Shown piece after piece: positions 50,451-62,563 of a DNA stretch of 64,000 bases; position 1 is the first letter of the stretch; each line of letters begins with the position of its first letter. Where the stretch lies: positions 1 to 64,000 of the forward strand of contig NZ_JODS01000006.1 of NCBI RefSeq assembly GCF_000718025.1. Reading direction: 5' to 3'. The position numbers were made by a program, and so were the translations under genes. This DNA comes from Kitasatospora purpeofusca (GTDB taxonomy: Bacteria > Actinomycetota > Actinomycetes > Streptomycetales > Streptomycetaceae). The notes beneath the pieces were generated by a model, which saw nothing but the letters and a program-made list of their open reading frames with translations, searched no databases and was not told the DNA's origin.

Positions 50451-50472
50451 CGCTACGCGCGGCAGCGTAGCG
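50451..50472. promoter_or_regulatory. Palindrome upstream of the five-gene module
   Basis: CGCTACGC, spacer GCGGCA and GCGTAGCG form a perfect 8-bp inverted repeat. It lies 112 bp upstream of the coiled-coil gene and 90 bp after the sirtuin stop. It may be an operator of the module or a terminator of the sirtuin gene. Confidence 0.4.
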
Positions 50473-50562
50473 CAGAACAGGCCACCGGGACTTGGCAGTT
50501 CGGAAAGATCGCGGCCTTTCCGACGCCCGTGCCCGAGGCCCGCGCCCGGCGTGCGCGGGCGG

Positions 50563-51303
50563 TCAGCCGAAGCGGGCGACCAGCCGTTCCACCAGGGCCG
50601 GCAGGGCGGTCGAGATCGGCTCCCGGAGGACCTCCTCGGCGGCCTCGTCGAGCGGTGTCGGCTCGCCGTTCACCACGATCAGCCGGGCGCCGGACCGCAC
50701 CGCGTCGTACGGCAGCGCGGCCACCGGGTAGACCTTCAGGCTGGTGCCGACGGCGATGAACAGCTCGCAGGCCGTGCTGATCGCCTCCGCCTGCCGGAGC
50801 ACCTCGGTGTCCAGCTGCTCGCCGAACATCACGGTGCGCGGGCGCAGGATCCCGCCGCAGGCCCGGCAGGCCGGATCCGGCTCGCCGGCCGCGACCCGCT
50901 CCAGGGCCTGCTCCATCGGGCCGGTCGCGCGGCAGTCCACGCACTGCACCTCCCGCGCGGTGCCGTGGAGTTCGAGCACCTTGCGCGGGGTCTGCCCGGC
51001 CCGCTGGTGCAGTCCGTCGACGTTCTGGGTGAGGACCCGCACCGGCAGCCCGGACCGCTCCAGCTCCACCAGGGCCCGGTGCCCGGCGTTCGGCTCGGCG
51101 GCGAGCGCGCCGGTCGCGGCCCGCAGCCGCCACGCCTCGCGGCGTACCTCCGGATCGGACAGGTACGGGCCGGCGGTGACCAGCCGCTGCGCGCCCGGGT
51201 CGCGCTGCCACAGGCCGTTCGGGCCGCGGTAGTCGGGGATACCGGAGTCGGTGGAGATCCCGGCGCCGGTGAGGACGGCGATCAGCGGGCGCTTGGCGTT
51301 CAT
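50563..51303 (-). CDS. Sirtuin (Sir2-family NAD-dependent deacylase)
   Basis: The 246-residue sirtuin has the NAD-binding G-A-G-I-S-T-D-S-G-I-P-D-Y-R, T-Q-N-V-D-G-L-H, catalytic H113 in L-E-L-H-G, and zinc cysteines 121, 124, 146 and 149. It should remove acyl groups from lysines using NAD. ATG 51303 is chosen because the family begins here; the frame upstream is shadow. The gene stands alone but lies close to two ADP-ribosylglycohydrolases. Confidence 0.95.
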   Translation of the reverse strand: MNAKRPLIAVLTGAGISTDSGIPDYRGPNGLWQRDPGAQRLVTAGPYLSDPEVRREAWRLRAATGALAAEPNAGHRALVELERSGLPVRVLTQNVDGLHQRAGQTPRKVLELHGTAREVQCVDCRATGPMEQALERVAAGEPDPACRACGGILRPRTVMFGEQLDTEVLRQAEAISTACELFIAVGTSLKVYPVAALPYDAVRSGARLIVVNGEPTPLDEAAEEVLREPISTALPALVERLVARFG

Positions 51304-51368
51304 GCCCGGGACGCTACGGTCCGTGCCGGGCGCCCGCCACCGAAAATCCGCCGGTACGGTCCTCGGGG

Positions 51369-52235
51369 CTACCGGGCCGCCGGCTGCTCGGGTCCGAGCC
51401 GCCACCGGCCGCGCACGAGGTCGAGCGTCACCGCGCGCCAGGCCCCGGCCGGGGCCGGGTCGCTCAGCCGCCGGCGCCGGGGGAGCGCCGTCAGCGTCAG
51501 CGTCACCTCGGTCGCGGACACCGCCGCCACCGTGCCCGCCCAGTGCGGGCCCGCGGCGATCAGCCGGTCCGTCAGGGCGGGGTCGGGCTCCGGGACCGGC
51601 ACGGCGTCGTCGGCGTCGGTCAGGGCCGAGCCGGCCATGAGGGCCAGCAGCCGGCCGAGCAGGGCGCCGGGCACCGCCGGGTCCGTCGACTCCACCCGCA
51701 GGTAGCAGTCGTCGTGGCCGGAGAACCACAGGGTGGAGCCGTCGAGGTGGGGGAGGAGCGGCTGGTCGAACGCGGTCGTTCCGACGACCAGTGCGAGCTC
51801 GTCGAGCCGCTCGGGGGTCACCTCGCCCGGCAGGTCGACCACGGCCACCTGGTAGGGCGTCCAGGTGTCGTCCAGCAGGCTGGGCAGCTCGGCGCGGTCC
51901 AGGAGCAGGAACTCCTCGCCGACCCCGATGGTGTCCGACGCCCACGCGCCGACCGGGTGGACGGCGCCGTCGACGCCCAGCTCCGCCGCGATCAGGGACG
52001 GCGACCAGGACCGGGAGTGCTCGTCCACGAAGCTGCAGGTGTGCAGGTCCACGACGGCGACCGGACCGGCCGCCCGGTCGGCGAGCAGCCCGGCCAGCTC
52101 CCCGGCCGTCGCGGCCGTCGCGTCGACCAGCCAGGAACCGCCCGCCGCGCGGACGCTGAAGGTCAGCGGGAACGACCGGTGCTCCGGCCCGGTGCCGTTG
52201 ACGTTGACGGCGCTGTCACGCTCCACCTCGATCAC
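51369..52235 (-). CDS. Protein of unknown function
   Basis: GTG 52235 opens 288 residues with normal codon use. It has no signal peptide or TM helix. Composition is mixed alpha/beta with many acidic residues and D-G-S-T-L-W-F-S-G-H-D-D-C-Y in the middle. It might be a small cytoplasmic immunity- or effector-type protein, but no family is recognised. It lies 65 bp upstream of the sirtuin gene on the same strand and could be co-transcribed with it. Confidence 0.7.
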   Translation of the reverse strand: MIEVERDSAVNVNGTGPEHRSFPLTFSVRAAGGSWLVDATAATAGELAGLLADRAAGPVAVVDLHTCSFVDEHSRSWSPSLIAAELGVDGAVHPVGAWASDTIGVGEEFLLLDRAELPSLLDDTWTPYQVAVVDLPGEVTPERLDELALVVGTTAFDQPLLPHLDGSTLWFSGHDDCYLRVESTDPAVPGALLGRLLALMAGSALTDADDAVPVPEPDPALTDRLIAAGPHWAGTVAAVSATEVTLTLTALPRRRRLSDPAPAGAWRAVTLDLVRGRWRLGPEQPAAR

Positions 52236-52307
52236 CGCGCCATTGTCCGGCGCCGGGGTGCCGGACTCCAGCGGATTCCGCGGCCCGGCACCCCGCCGTC
52301 GTCGGGG

Positions 52308-53990
52308 TCAGCGTTCGACGGCCTTGGCGAGGATCTCCGGGAGGCGCTCCAGCAGCCGCCCGGCGGCGAGGCGCAGCCCGAGGGCCGCGACGGCGGCGCC
52401 GTAGAGGGGGCCGGCGAGCAGCAGCGGCCAGGTGACGGCGCCGGTGGCGAGGGCCCAGACCAGGTAGCCGACGACCGGGGCGGCGACGAGGGCGCTGCCG
52501 AACATCGAGCCGAAGCTGTTCAGCATCACCAGCCCGCCCTGGCCCGGGGCGGCGTTGCGCATCGGGTTGTTGTCGGCGGGCATGGTGTACGGCGCGAGCA
52601 CGCTGAGCACGGCGCCGATCGCGAGGCCGCTGCCGAGCAGGGCGAACGCGACGCCGACGGCGGCCGGCAGCCCGGACCAGTCGCCGGTGGCGGCGGCGAG
52701 CACCAGGGCGAGCACCAGGGTGACCGGGACGGCGTAGGAGAGGACGGCGAACGCGCGCCCGCGCAGCTCGTCCCGGGCGTCCGCCGGGGTGAGCAGGGTG
52801 GCCGCGACCATCCAGAACGCGGAGCCGTCCATGCCGAACAGGTTGAGCATCTGCAGCCCGAGGAACATCCCGGTCATCGCCACCAGGTACACCGTCGACC
52901 AGCCCTGGACGATCGACAGCACGCAGATCACCAGCGTCATCCCGATGCTGGTGAAGACGGCGGCCTTGGCCCGCGGCTCGCGCCAGGCGTAGCGCAGGTG
53001 GCGCTGCATCACCGCGCCGGCCCGGCCCTCCGGCAGGAAGCGCGGGCCGCGCCGCGCCCGCTGCACGCCGCGGACGACCTCCACCGTCGAGGCGTCCGCG
53101 GTGACCATCAGCTGCTGCAGGCTGGCGCGCCACCAGCGCAGCAGCAGGGCGAGCAGTGCGGCGGTCGCGGCGAGCTGGAGCAGCGCGAGCGGCCACCGGC
53201 CCTCGCCCGCGGTGCGGGTCGCGTCGACGGCGCTCACCGGCGGGATCCAGCGCAGCACGGCGGCGAAGGGGGCCAGCGGGCCGAGGTCGGCGCCGTTCGC
53301 GCCGGCCTTGCCGAAGACGCTCTGCGAGCCGATGTTGGCGATCTGCGCCAGCAGCGCGAAGAGCAGGCCGCCGAAGACGGCGAAGTCCTTGCCGCGCCGA
53401 CTGGAGAGCAGCCGGGCGTTGCCGGCGGCGACCGCGCGGGAGAGCGTCACCACGGTGAGCACCGCGAGCGGCACCCCGACCGCGCCGGCCACCGCCGAGG
53501 CGGCGCCGTTCGCGCCGGACAGCGCGGCGCCGGTGAGCAGCACCAGGCTGATCAGCGGTCCGGGGCCGAGCAGCGCGGCCAGCACCGAGCCGCGCAGCAG
53601 CGGTCCGGGCCGCAGCGGCAGCATGGTGAGCCGGGTGGGATCGGCGCTCTCGTCGCTGGTGAAGAGGAACAGCGGGATCGCGGCCCAGCCGAGGGTGAGC
53701 GCGCCGGCCAGGACGACGCCCGCGTCACCGGCGGCGCCGTGCTCGACGTGGTCGTGGAGGATCGTCAGCAGCAGGGCGATGCCGGTCGCGAAGAGCAGGC
53801 CGACGACGCTGCCGAGCACGTAGAGGGCGGCGCGGCCGCGGCTGCGGCGCAGCCCGTTGCGCAGCAGCCGGAGCTTGAGCGAGACCAGGGTGCGGACGAC
53901 CGTCCGGTCGTCGGGGACCCCGGCCGCCGGGAACGGGGCGGCGGTCGGGAGCGGGGCCGGGGCCGGGAGCGGGGCGGGGGAGGAGCTCAC
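52308..53990 (-). CDS. ABC transporter permease
   Basis: The 560-residue membrane protein has about 12 hydrophobic helices. A Pro/Ala-rich N-terminus (about 25 residues) precedes them. Charged cytoplasmic segments such as L-K-L-R-L-L-R-N-G-L-R-R-S occur between helices. GTG 53990 overlaps the ATPase stop (GTGA), so the two make one exporter. Substrate is unknown; ABC-2-like exporters of this size in actinomycetes are mostly orphan. Confidence 0.85.
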   Translation of the reverse strand: MSSSPAPLPAPAPLPTAAPFPAAGVPDDRTVVRTLVSLKLRLLRNGLRRSRGRAALYVLGSVVGLLFATGIALLLTILHDHVEHGAAGDAGVVLAGALTLGWAAIPLFLFTSDESADPTRLTMLPLRPGPLLRGSVLAALLGPGPLISLVLLTGAALSGANGAASAVAGAVGVPLAVLTVVTLSRAVAAGNARLLSSRRGKDFAVFGGLLFALLAQIANIGSQSVFGKAGANGADLGPLAPFAAVLRWIPPVSAVDATRTAGEGRWPLALLQLAATAALLALLLRWWRASLQQLMVTADASTVEVVRGVQRARRGPRFLPEGRAGAVMQRHLRYAWREPRAKAAVFTSIGMTLVICVLSIVQGWSTVYLVAMTGMFLGLQMLNLFGMDGSAFWMVAATLLTPADARDELRGRAFAVLSYAVPVTLVLALVLAAATGDWSGLPAAVGVAFALLGSGLAIGAVLSVLAPYTMPADNNPMRNAAPGQGGLVMLNSFGSMFGSALVAAPVVGYLVWALATGAVTWPLLLAGPLYGAAVAALGLRLAAGRLLERLPEILAKAVER

Positions 53991-54796
53991 CGCTCGCCCC
54001 CGCCGAGCCAGTCGAGCGACCGGCCGTCGTCCTCGCGGACGCCGATCAGGTCCAGGAACGCCTCGTGCAGGCTGCGCCCGCCGCGGACGGTGTCGAGCGG
54101 GCCCTGGGCGATCACCCGGCCGGCGCTGATCACGGCGACCCAGTCGCAGAGCTGCTCGACGAGCTCCATCACATGGCTGGAGAAGACCACGGTGGAGCCG
54201 GCCGCCGCGTACCGCTTGAGCACGCCGCGGATGGTCTGGGCGGAGACCGGGTCGACGCCCTCGAACGGCTCGTCGAGGAAGAGCACGTCCGGGTTGTGCA
54301 GCAGGGCGGCTGCGAGGCCGATCTTCTTGCGCATGCCGGTGGAGTAGTCGGCGACCAGCTTGTCGGCGTGGTCGGCGAGGTCGAGGACGGCGAGCAGCTC
54401 CTCGGCGCGGCGGTCGACCTCGTCGCCCGGCAGTCCGCGCAGCCGGCCGTTGTACTGGAGCAGCTCGCGGCCGCTGAGCCGCTCGAACATGCGCAGGCCC
54501 TCGGGCAGGATGCCGATCCGGGCCTTGGCGGTGACCGGGTCGGCCCAGACGTCGGCGCCGTGGACGAGCACGGTCCCCTGGTCGGGCCGGAGCAGGCCGG
54601 TGACCATCGACAGCGTGGTGGTCTTGCCGGCGCCGTTCGGGCCGACCAGTCCGATGAACGCCCCGGTCGGCAGCTCCAGGCCGAGCCCGGCGACGGCGGC
54701 CTGGCTCCCGAAGTGCTTCCACAGGCCCTGGATGGACACGGCCGAGGGCACGGGGGTGGTCGGGTCGGGGGACGGCGGCGGCGCCGATGCCTGCAT
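53987..54796 (-). CDS. ABC transporter ATP-binding protein
   Basis: The 269-residue ATPase has Walker A G-P-N-G-A-G-K-T-T, Q-loop region I-G-I-L-P-E-G, signature Y-S-T-G-M-R-K-K, Walker B V-L-F-L-D-E-P and switch S-S-H. The start at ATG 54796 gives a normal N-terminus after a short Pro-rich stretch; the frame extends to 54868. It pairs with the permease that follows and belongs to the CcmA/DrrA-like export class. Confidence 0.92.
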   Translation of the reverse strand: MQASAPPPSPDPTTPVPSAVSIQGLWKHFGSQAAVAGLGLELPTGAFIGLVGPNGAGKTTTLSMVTGLLRPDQGTVLVHGADVWADPVTAKARIGILPEGLRMFERLSGRELLQYNGRLRGLPGDEVDRRAEELLAVLDLADHADKLVADYSTGMRKKIGLAAALLHNPDVLFLDEPFEGVDPVSAQTIRGVLKRYAAAGSTVVFSSHVMELVEQLCDWVAVISAGRVIAQGPLDTVRGGRSLHEAFLDLIGVREDDGRSLDWLGGGER

Positions 54797-55089
54797 GGCG
54801 GCTCTCTCTGCTGGTGGTCGGACCGGGCGGGGGCCGATCGGTCGTTCCATGATCGAAACGGGCCCCACGACAGCCTGCCACCGCCCGGCCCGGCCTGTCT
54901 CCTGTGGTGATGCCCCAGGTGTGTCGGGACCGAACGGGTGAACCGTGCGGCGGGTGAGGACGGGCGGAACCGGAGGTGTATCGGATCGGGAGAATCGGCA
55001 ACTACTCGGAGCCCCCGTTCGTCCTGCACTATGAGAGTCCGACGAACGGGGGGACTCCGTGTTCGCGCGGGGGTACCGGGAGGTGGCGG

Positions 55090-55713
55090 ATGGCCGTTCA
55101 GCCGTGGGGTGAGCAGGAGTTCGGGGCGGCCCGGCCGCCGGTTCCGGGCCCGCCCGCGATGCCCTACCCCGCGATGCCGTACCCCGCGATGCCGCCGACC
55201 GCCCCGCCCCAGGTCGCGATGCCGCAGTCGGCGATGCGGGCGGCGACCGCGGACCGCGAGCGCACGGTGGACGTGCTGAAGGCCGCGTTCGCCGAGGGCC
55301 GGCTCAGCGCCGCCGAGTACGGCGAGCGCTTCGAGGCGGCCAGCGCCGCGCAGACCTACGGCCAGCTCGCCCGGCTCGTCGCCGACCTGCCGGCCGGGCC
55401 GATGGTCGCCCCGCAGATGACGGTGGCGCAGGCCGGACCGGTCATGGTCCCGGTGCCGCCGACCTTCCTGGCCCCGCCGCCGCAGCGGCGGACCAACGCC
55501 GTGGCGGTGACCTCGCTGGTCCTCGGCCTGCTCTGCGTGCCGACCGGCGGCCTGCTGGGGGTGCCGGCCGTGATCGCCGGTCACATCGGACGCCGGCAGG
55601 CGGCCGAGCGGAACGAGGAGGGTGACGGGATGGCCGTCACCGGGATCGTCTTCGGCTGGCTGTCGATCGCCTTCTGGGTGACGATCATGATGACGCTGGC
55701 CGTCTTCGGCTGA
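55090..55713 (+). CDS. DUF1707/DUF4190 membrane protein
   Basis: ATG 55090, with GGGAGG upstream, encodes 207 residues. A short repeat-based linker of P-A-M-P-Y units (about 20-35) precedes a DUF1707 domain (A-D-R-E-R-T-V-D-V-L-K-A-A-F-A-E-G-R-L and E-Y-G-E-R). Two TM helices of a DUF4190 domain follow (about 140-207). Both domains are common in actinobacterial membrane proteins of unknown role. It diverges from the ABC ATPase gene. Confidence 0.85.
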   Translation: MAVQPWGEQEFGAARPPVPGPPAMPYPAMPYPAMPPTAPPQVAMPQSAMRAATADRERTVDVLKAAFAEGRLSAAEYGERFEAASAAQTYGQLARLVADLPAGPMVAPQMTVAQAGPVMVPVPPTFLAPPPQRRTNAVAVTSLVLGLLCVPTGGLLGVPAVIAGHIGRRQAAERNEEGDGMAVTGIVFGWLSIAFWVTIMMTLAVFG

Positions 55714-55844
55714 CGGGGCCCCGCCGGGGGCGCGCCGCGACCGGTCCGGTCCGGGGGCGCGCCGCGACGGTGCCGGGCGACCCCTCCCGCCAGGTGTGAC
55801 GGTCAGGTGAAGGTCCGGGTGGACCCGCCGTGGAGACCAAGCCT

Positions 55845-55908
55845 TAGGATGCCGGGAAGGCTGCCCCGGACCTCGTGCCCGGGGCGGTTCCATGAGACGC
55901 GATCTCAT
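55845..55908 (+). promoter_or_regulatory. Promoter-like hexamer and TetR-like palindrome
   Basis: TAGGAT (55845-55850) has TGGACC 19 bp upstream (55820). About 40 bp later a palindrome, ATGAGA-CGCGA-TCTCAT (55892-55908), would lie in the transcribed leader. The DUF2142 gene follows at 56007. A repressor could act here. Confidence 0.35.
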
Positions 55909-56006
55909 TCCCGCCGGTACCTGCTCGAAGGACCTCGACGGGCGGTGCCAGTGCCGCCGGGGAGAAAGTCCGGTGACGGGCTCGATGCTGACACGAAGAG
56001 ACGGCA

Positions 56007-57629
56007 GTGACTCCTAATCCCAACCGACCGATGACGAAGACCTTCAAGCGGATAGCCGACCGTTTGGTGAACTCCCCGCGACGGCTGTGGGGAATCTCCT
56101 TCCTCCTGTTCGTGCTCCTCGGTTCGGCCTGGTCGGTGTCCACCCCGATGGGCGGCTCGCCGGACGAGTACGCGCACCTGGTCCGGGCCGCCGCGGTCGC
56201 CCGCGGGCAGCTCAACGGCACCGAGGTGATGGTCAAGCACCAGGTCGCCGGTATGGACGGCAAGTTCGCCGAGACCGGCGTCCAGCTGCCCGAGTGGTAC
56301 CGCGAGCTGTCCACCCGTCACACCTGCTACGCCTTCCAGCAGTGGCAGTCGGCCGACTGCGCCCCGGCGCTGGGCAGCTCGGAGAAGATCGTCGAGGTGA
56401 CCACCGCGGCGGGTCGCTACAACCCGCTGTACTACACCCTGGTCGGCTGGCCCAGCCGGATCGTCTCCGGCGAGCCCGGGCTGTACCTGATGCGGCTGGC
56501 CTCCGCGGTGTTCTGCGCCGCGCTGCTGGCCAGCGCGGTGGTCGCGGCCGCCGAGTGGCGCCGGCGGGGGATCGTGATCGCGGGGCTGCTCGCCGCCCTG
56601 ACGCCGACGACCCTGTACATGGGCGGGGTGGTGAACCCGAGCGGTCCCGAGATCGCCGCCGGTGTCCTGGTCTGGAGCGCCGCGCTGCCGATGTTCATGG
56701 CACCCGACCGCGCCCTGCTGAACCGCCGGCTGCTGAGGCTGGCGATCGGCGGCCTGGTGCTGATCAACATCCGCCCGCTGGGCCTGGTCTGGTTCGCCGG
56801 CGCGGTCGTCTGCGCGCTGCTGCTGACCCAGCGCTCCGCCATCCGCATGGTGGTGCGGACGAGGGCGACCTGGGTGTGCGCGGCGGTCCTCGCGGCGAGC
56901 ACCGGCGTCGCCATGGCCTGGTCGATGACGCACCCGGACAACTCGGTGATCGAGATCCCGGACTGGTTCACCCCGCTGAACGCCGCGCGGCTGACCTTCG
57001 ACCACTCGCTGATCTTCATCCACCAGATGATCGGCAACTTCGGCTGGCTGGACACCCCGGCCCCGGCGATCACCTGGCTGCTCTGGCCGGCCGCGGTCAT
57101 CCTGCTGATCCTGCTGGCGCTCTGCTTCGGCCGTCCGCGCCAGGCCCTCGTGGTGATCGCCATCATGGCCGCGCTGATCGTGGTGCCGGTGGCCGCCCAG
57201 TCGATCCAGGCGAGCAAGCTCGGCATGGTCTGGCAGGGCCGCTACCTGCTGCCCTTCATGGTCGGCCTGCCGATGACGGCGGCGGCCGTGGCGGCCCTGC
57301 GGGTGCCCTCCGGCGGGCTGCCGTGGCGCCGGCTGATCGGCTGGATGGCGCTGACGCTGACCGTGGCGAACGTCTCGGCCTTCCTCTGGACGCTGCGCCG
57401 CAACGCCGTCGGCGACGGCGGCTCGTTCTTCATCCACCCCGCGCACTGGTCGCCGCCGGGCAGCTGGCTGCTCTGGCTGCTGGTCTACGGCATCGGCGCG
57501 ACCGGCCTGGCCGTGATCGCCCTGGCCGGCGACCGGGCGCCGAGCCCGCCGGTGACCCCGCGGCCCCCGGCGGACGGGGAACGCTCGGTGCGTCCGGTCG
57601 GTCACCGTCCGATGACCCCGGTCGGCTGA
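56007..57629 (+). CDS. DUF2142 multi-pass membrane protein
   Basis: This 540-residue integral membrane protein has about 10-12 TM helices. The DUF2142 landmark is G-S-P-D-E-Y-A-H after TM1, then a soluble loop of about 75 residues. D-E in this loop sits where GT-C glycosyltransferases have their catalytic acids. Members are often beside cell-surface polysaccharide genes. GTG 56007 is the likely start. It is the last gene before the str operon. Confidence 0.85.
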   Translation: MTPNPNRPMTKTFKRIADRLVNSPRRLWGISFLLFVLLGSAWSVSTPMGGSPDEYAHLVRAAAVARGQLNGTEVMVKHQVAGMDGKFAETGVQLPEWYRELSTRHTCYAFQQWQSADCAPALGSSEKIVEVTTAAGRYNPLYYTLVGWPSRIVSGEPGLYLMRLASAVFCAALLASAVVAAAEWRRRGIVIAGLLAALTPTTLYMGGVVNPSGPEIAAGVLVWSAALPMFMAPDRALLNRRLLRLAIGGLVLINIRPLGLVWFAGAVVCALLLTQRSAIRMVVRTRATWVCAAVLAASTGVAMAWSMTHPDNSVIEIPDWFTPLNAARLTFDHSLIFIHQMIGNFGWLDTPAPAITWLLWPAAVILLILLALCFGRPRQALVVIAIMAALIVVPVAAQSIQASKLGMVWQGRYLLPFMVGLPMTAAAVAALRVPSGGLPWRRLIGWMALTLTVANVSAFLWTLRRNAVGDGGSFFIHPAHWSPPGSWLLWLLVYGIGATGLAVIALAGDRAPSPPVTPRPPADGERSVRPVGHRPMTPVG

Positions 57630-57683
57630 GCGCGGGACGAGTTGCGGGGCGCGCTCCGAGGGAGTGTGCTATAAGCAGCGGTC

Positions 57684-57708
57684 GTGGTGCCGGGGACCCC
57701 GGCACCAC
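57684..57708 (+). terminator. Terminator before the str operon
   Basis: GTGGTGCCGGGG pairs with CCCCGGCACCAC around one central A, 55 bp after the DUF2142 gene. An outer imperfect helix extends it. Confidence 0.75.
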
Positions 57709-57736
57709 GGCCACGACCTGCGATGTTCCATTTGTT

Positions 57737-57765
57737 TTGACCGAGCCCGATGCGCTAGGTACGCT
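57737..57765 (+). promoter_or_regulatory. Promoter of the str operon
   Basis: TTGACC (57737-57742), a 17-bp spacer and TACGCT (57760-57765) make the best sigma-70-type promoter in the window. Start near 57772 gives a leader of about 240 nt to rpsL. I see no gene in the leader. Confidence 0.75.
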
Positions 57766-58010
57766 CTGACCTTGTGCCTGGGGTGTCCCCGGGTCCTTGT
57801 GCGTGCATGCACACCGGTCGCCGCGCCGAGCCGGAGCGCCTTTTACGGCGCGCCGCGCGTAGAGCGCCGTCGCTGTACATCAGCCCACGGGATTCCGTGC
57901 CGGAAAAAACCCAACACACCCGACCGCGTGGGTCGAACCACGGGGTCGTGTGCGAGGGAACACCGCAGGTTAGTTCCACCAAGCCTTGGCACACAGAAAA
58001 CGGAGAAACG

Positions 58011-58382
58011 GTGCCTACGATCCAGCAGCTGGTCCGAAAGGGCCGGCAGGACAAGGTCGAGAAGAACAAGACTCCCGCGCTGAAGGGTTCCCCGCAGCGC
58101 CGTGGGGTCTGCACGCGTGTGTACACGACCACCCCGAAGAAGCCGAACTCGGCCCTTCGCAAGGTCGCCCGTGTGCGCCTCACCAGCGGGATCGAGGTCA
58201 CCGCTTACATCCCGGGCGAGGGCCACAACCTGCAGGAGCACTCCATCGTGCTGGTTCGCGGTGGTCGTGTGAAGGACCTTCCTGGTGTCCGCTACAAGAT
58301 CATCCGCGGTTCGCTCGACACCCAGGGTGTCAAGAACCGCAAGCAGGCTCGCAGCCGCTACGGCGCCAAGAAGGAGAAGTAA
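58011..58382 (+). CDS. rpsL: Ribosomal protein S12 (uS12)
   Basis: S12, 123 residues, starts at GTG 58011 with CGGAGAAACG before it. Residues that confer streptomycin resistance when changed are wild type (T-T-P-K-K-P-N-S-A-L-R-K around K43). Length is normal. S7 follows after two bases. Confidence 0.98.
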   Translation: MPTIQQLVRKGRQDKVEKNKTPALKGSPQRRGVCTRVYTTTPKKPNSALRKVARVRLTSGIEVTAYIPGEGHNLQEHSIVLVRGGRVKDLPGVRYKIIRGSLDTQGVKNRKQARSRYGAKKEK

Positions 58383-58384
58383 GA

Positions 58385-58855
58385 ATGCCTCGTAAGGGCC
58401 CCGCCCCGAAGCGCCCGGTCATCATCGACCCGGTCTACGGCTCCCCTGTCGTCACCCAGCTGGTCAACAAGATCCTGCTGCACGGCAAGCGCTCCACCGC
58501 CGAGCGGATCGTCTACGGCGCCCTCGAGGGCGTCCGCGAGAAGAGCGGCGCCGACCCGGTCGTCACGCTGAAGCGTGCGCTGGAGAACGTCAAGCCCGCC
58601 CTCGAGGTCAAGTCCCGCCGTGTCGGTGGCGCGACCTACCAGGTTCCGGTCGAGGTCCGCCCGGGCCGCGCCAGCACCCTGGCGCTGCGCTGGATGGTCG
58701 GCTACTCGCGCGCCCGTCGTGAGAAGACCATGACCGAGCGCCTGATGAACGAGATCCTCGACGCCAGCAACGGCCTGGGCGCTTCCGTGAAGCGTCGCGA
58801 GGACACCCACAAGATGGCCGAGTCCAACAAGGCGTTCGCGCACTACCGCTGGTAG
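58385..58855 (+). CDS. rpsG: Ribosomal protein S7 (uS7)
   Basis: S7, 156 residues, nucleates the 30S head. ATG 58385 lies two bases after the rpsL stop and uses GGAGAAG within the end of rpsL as its ribosome binding site. The sequence begins M-P-R-K-G-P-A-P-K-R-P and is standard. Confidence 0.98.
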   Translation: MPRKGPAPKRPVIIDPVYGSPVVTQLVNKILLHGKRSTAERIVYGALEGVREKSGADPVVTLKRALENVKPALEVKSRRVGGATYQVPVEVRPGRASTLALRWMVGYSRARREKTMTERLMNEILDASNGLGASVKRREDTHKMAESNKAFAHYRW

Positions 58856-58894
58856 TCCGTACCCCGTCACTAGACAGAGAGAGAACGAGCCACC

Positions 58895-61000
<2,106 letters not shown>

Positions 61001-61077
61001 CGTCCCGACTTTCGGGACGACAGCCACCCCTTAGGCTATTGGGAGGCAACTCGGGAGGATCCGGTCGGATCCTCCCG
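61001..61077 (+). terminator. Two hairpins between fusA and tuf
   Basis: CGTCCCGA (61001-61008) pairs with TCGGGACG (61012-61019) right after the fusA stop. An 11-bp perfect stem (61052-61062 with 61067-61077, loop GGTC) follows. Neither has a T-run. They may partly terminate str transcripts, leaving tuf to a promoter of its own in 61080-61190. Confidence 0.6.
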
Positions 61078-61195
61078 GGGCCTCCGGCCCCCCACCCAGT
61101 GGGACGGCACGGGGTGTCCTCCGGACAGCCCACACAAAACATCAAAGACCAACTGACGTCACCACGGCGTACAGAACTGTCCTCAGGAGGACTCA

Positions 61196-62389
<1,194 letters not shown>

Positions 62390-62421
62390 TTCGATGCTCT
62401 GACCTGTCGACCCCGGTCGAG

Positions 62422-62463
62422 GAGGGCTTGACGAGGATCCCCAGGGGTCCTCGTCAAGCCCTC
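62422..62463 (+). terminator. Terminator of tuf
   Basis: A hairpin of about 20 bp with one bulged T (arms 62422-62442 and 62444-62463) lies 33 bp after the tuf stop. Confidence 0.92.
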
Positions 62464-62468
62464 TGTCA

Positions 62469-62495
62469 TTGGCAAAACATTTGGTCAACTAGGAT
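62469..62495 (+). promoter_or_regulatory. Promoter-like site before the last gene
   Basis: TAGGAT at 62490-62495 is a good -10, but TTGGCA at 62469 leaves only a 15-bp spacer. It starts just after the tuf terminator. Confidence 0.4.
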
Positions 62496-62563
62496 CGCTC
62501 CGTAACGGCGGGTCAACGGCCGTACGGACTTGTCCGACGCAGGGGATGGGATTCAGGGTCTCG

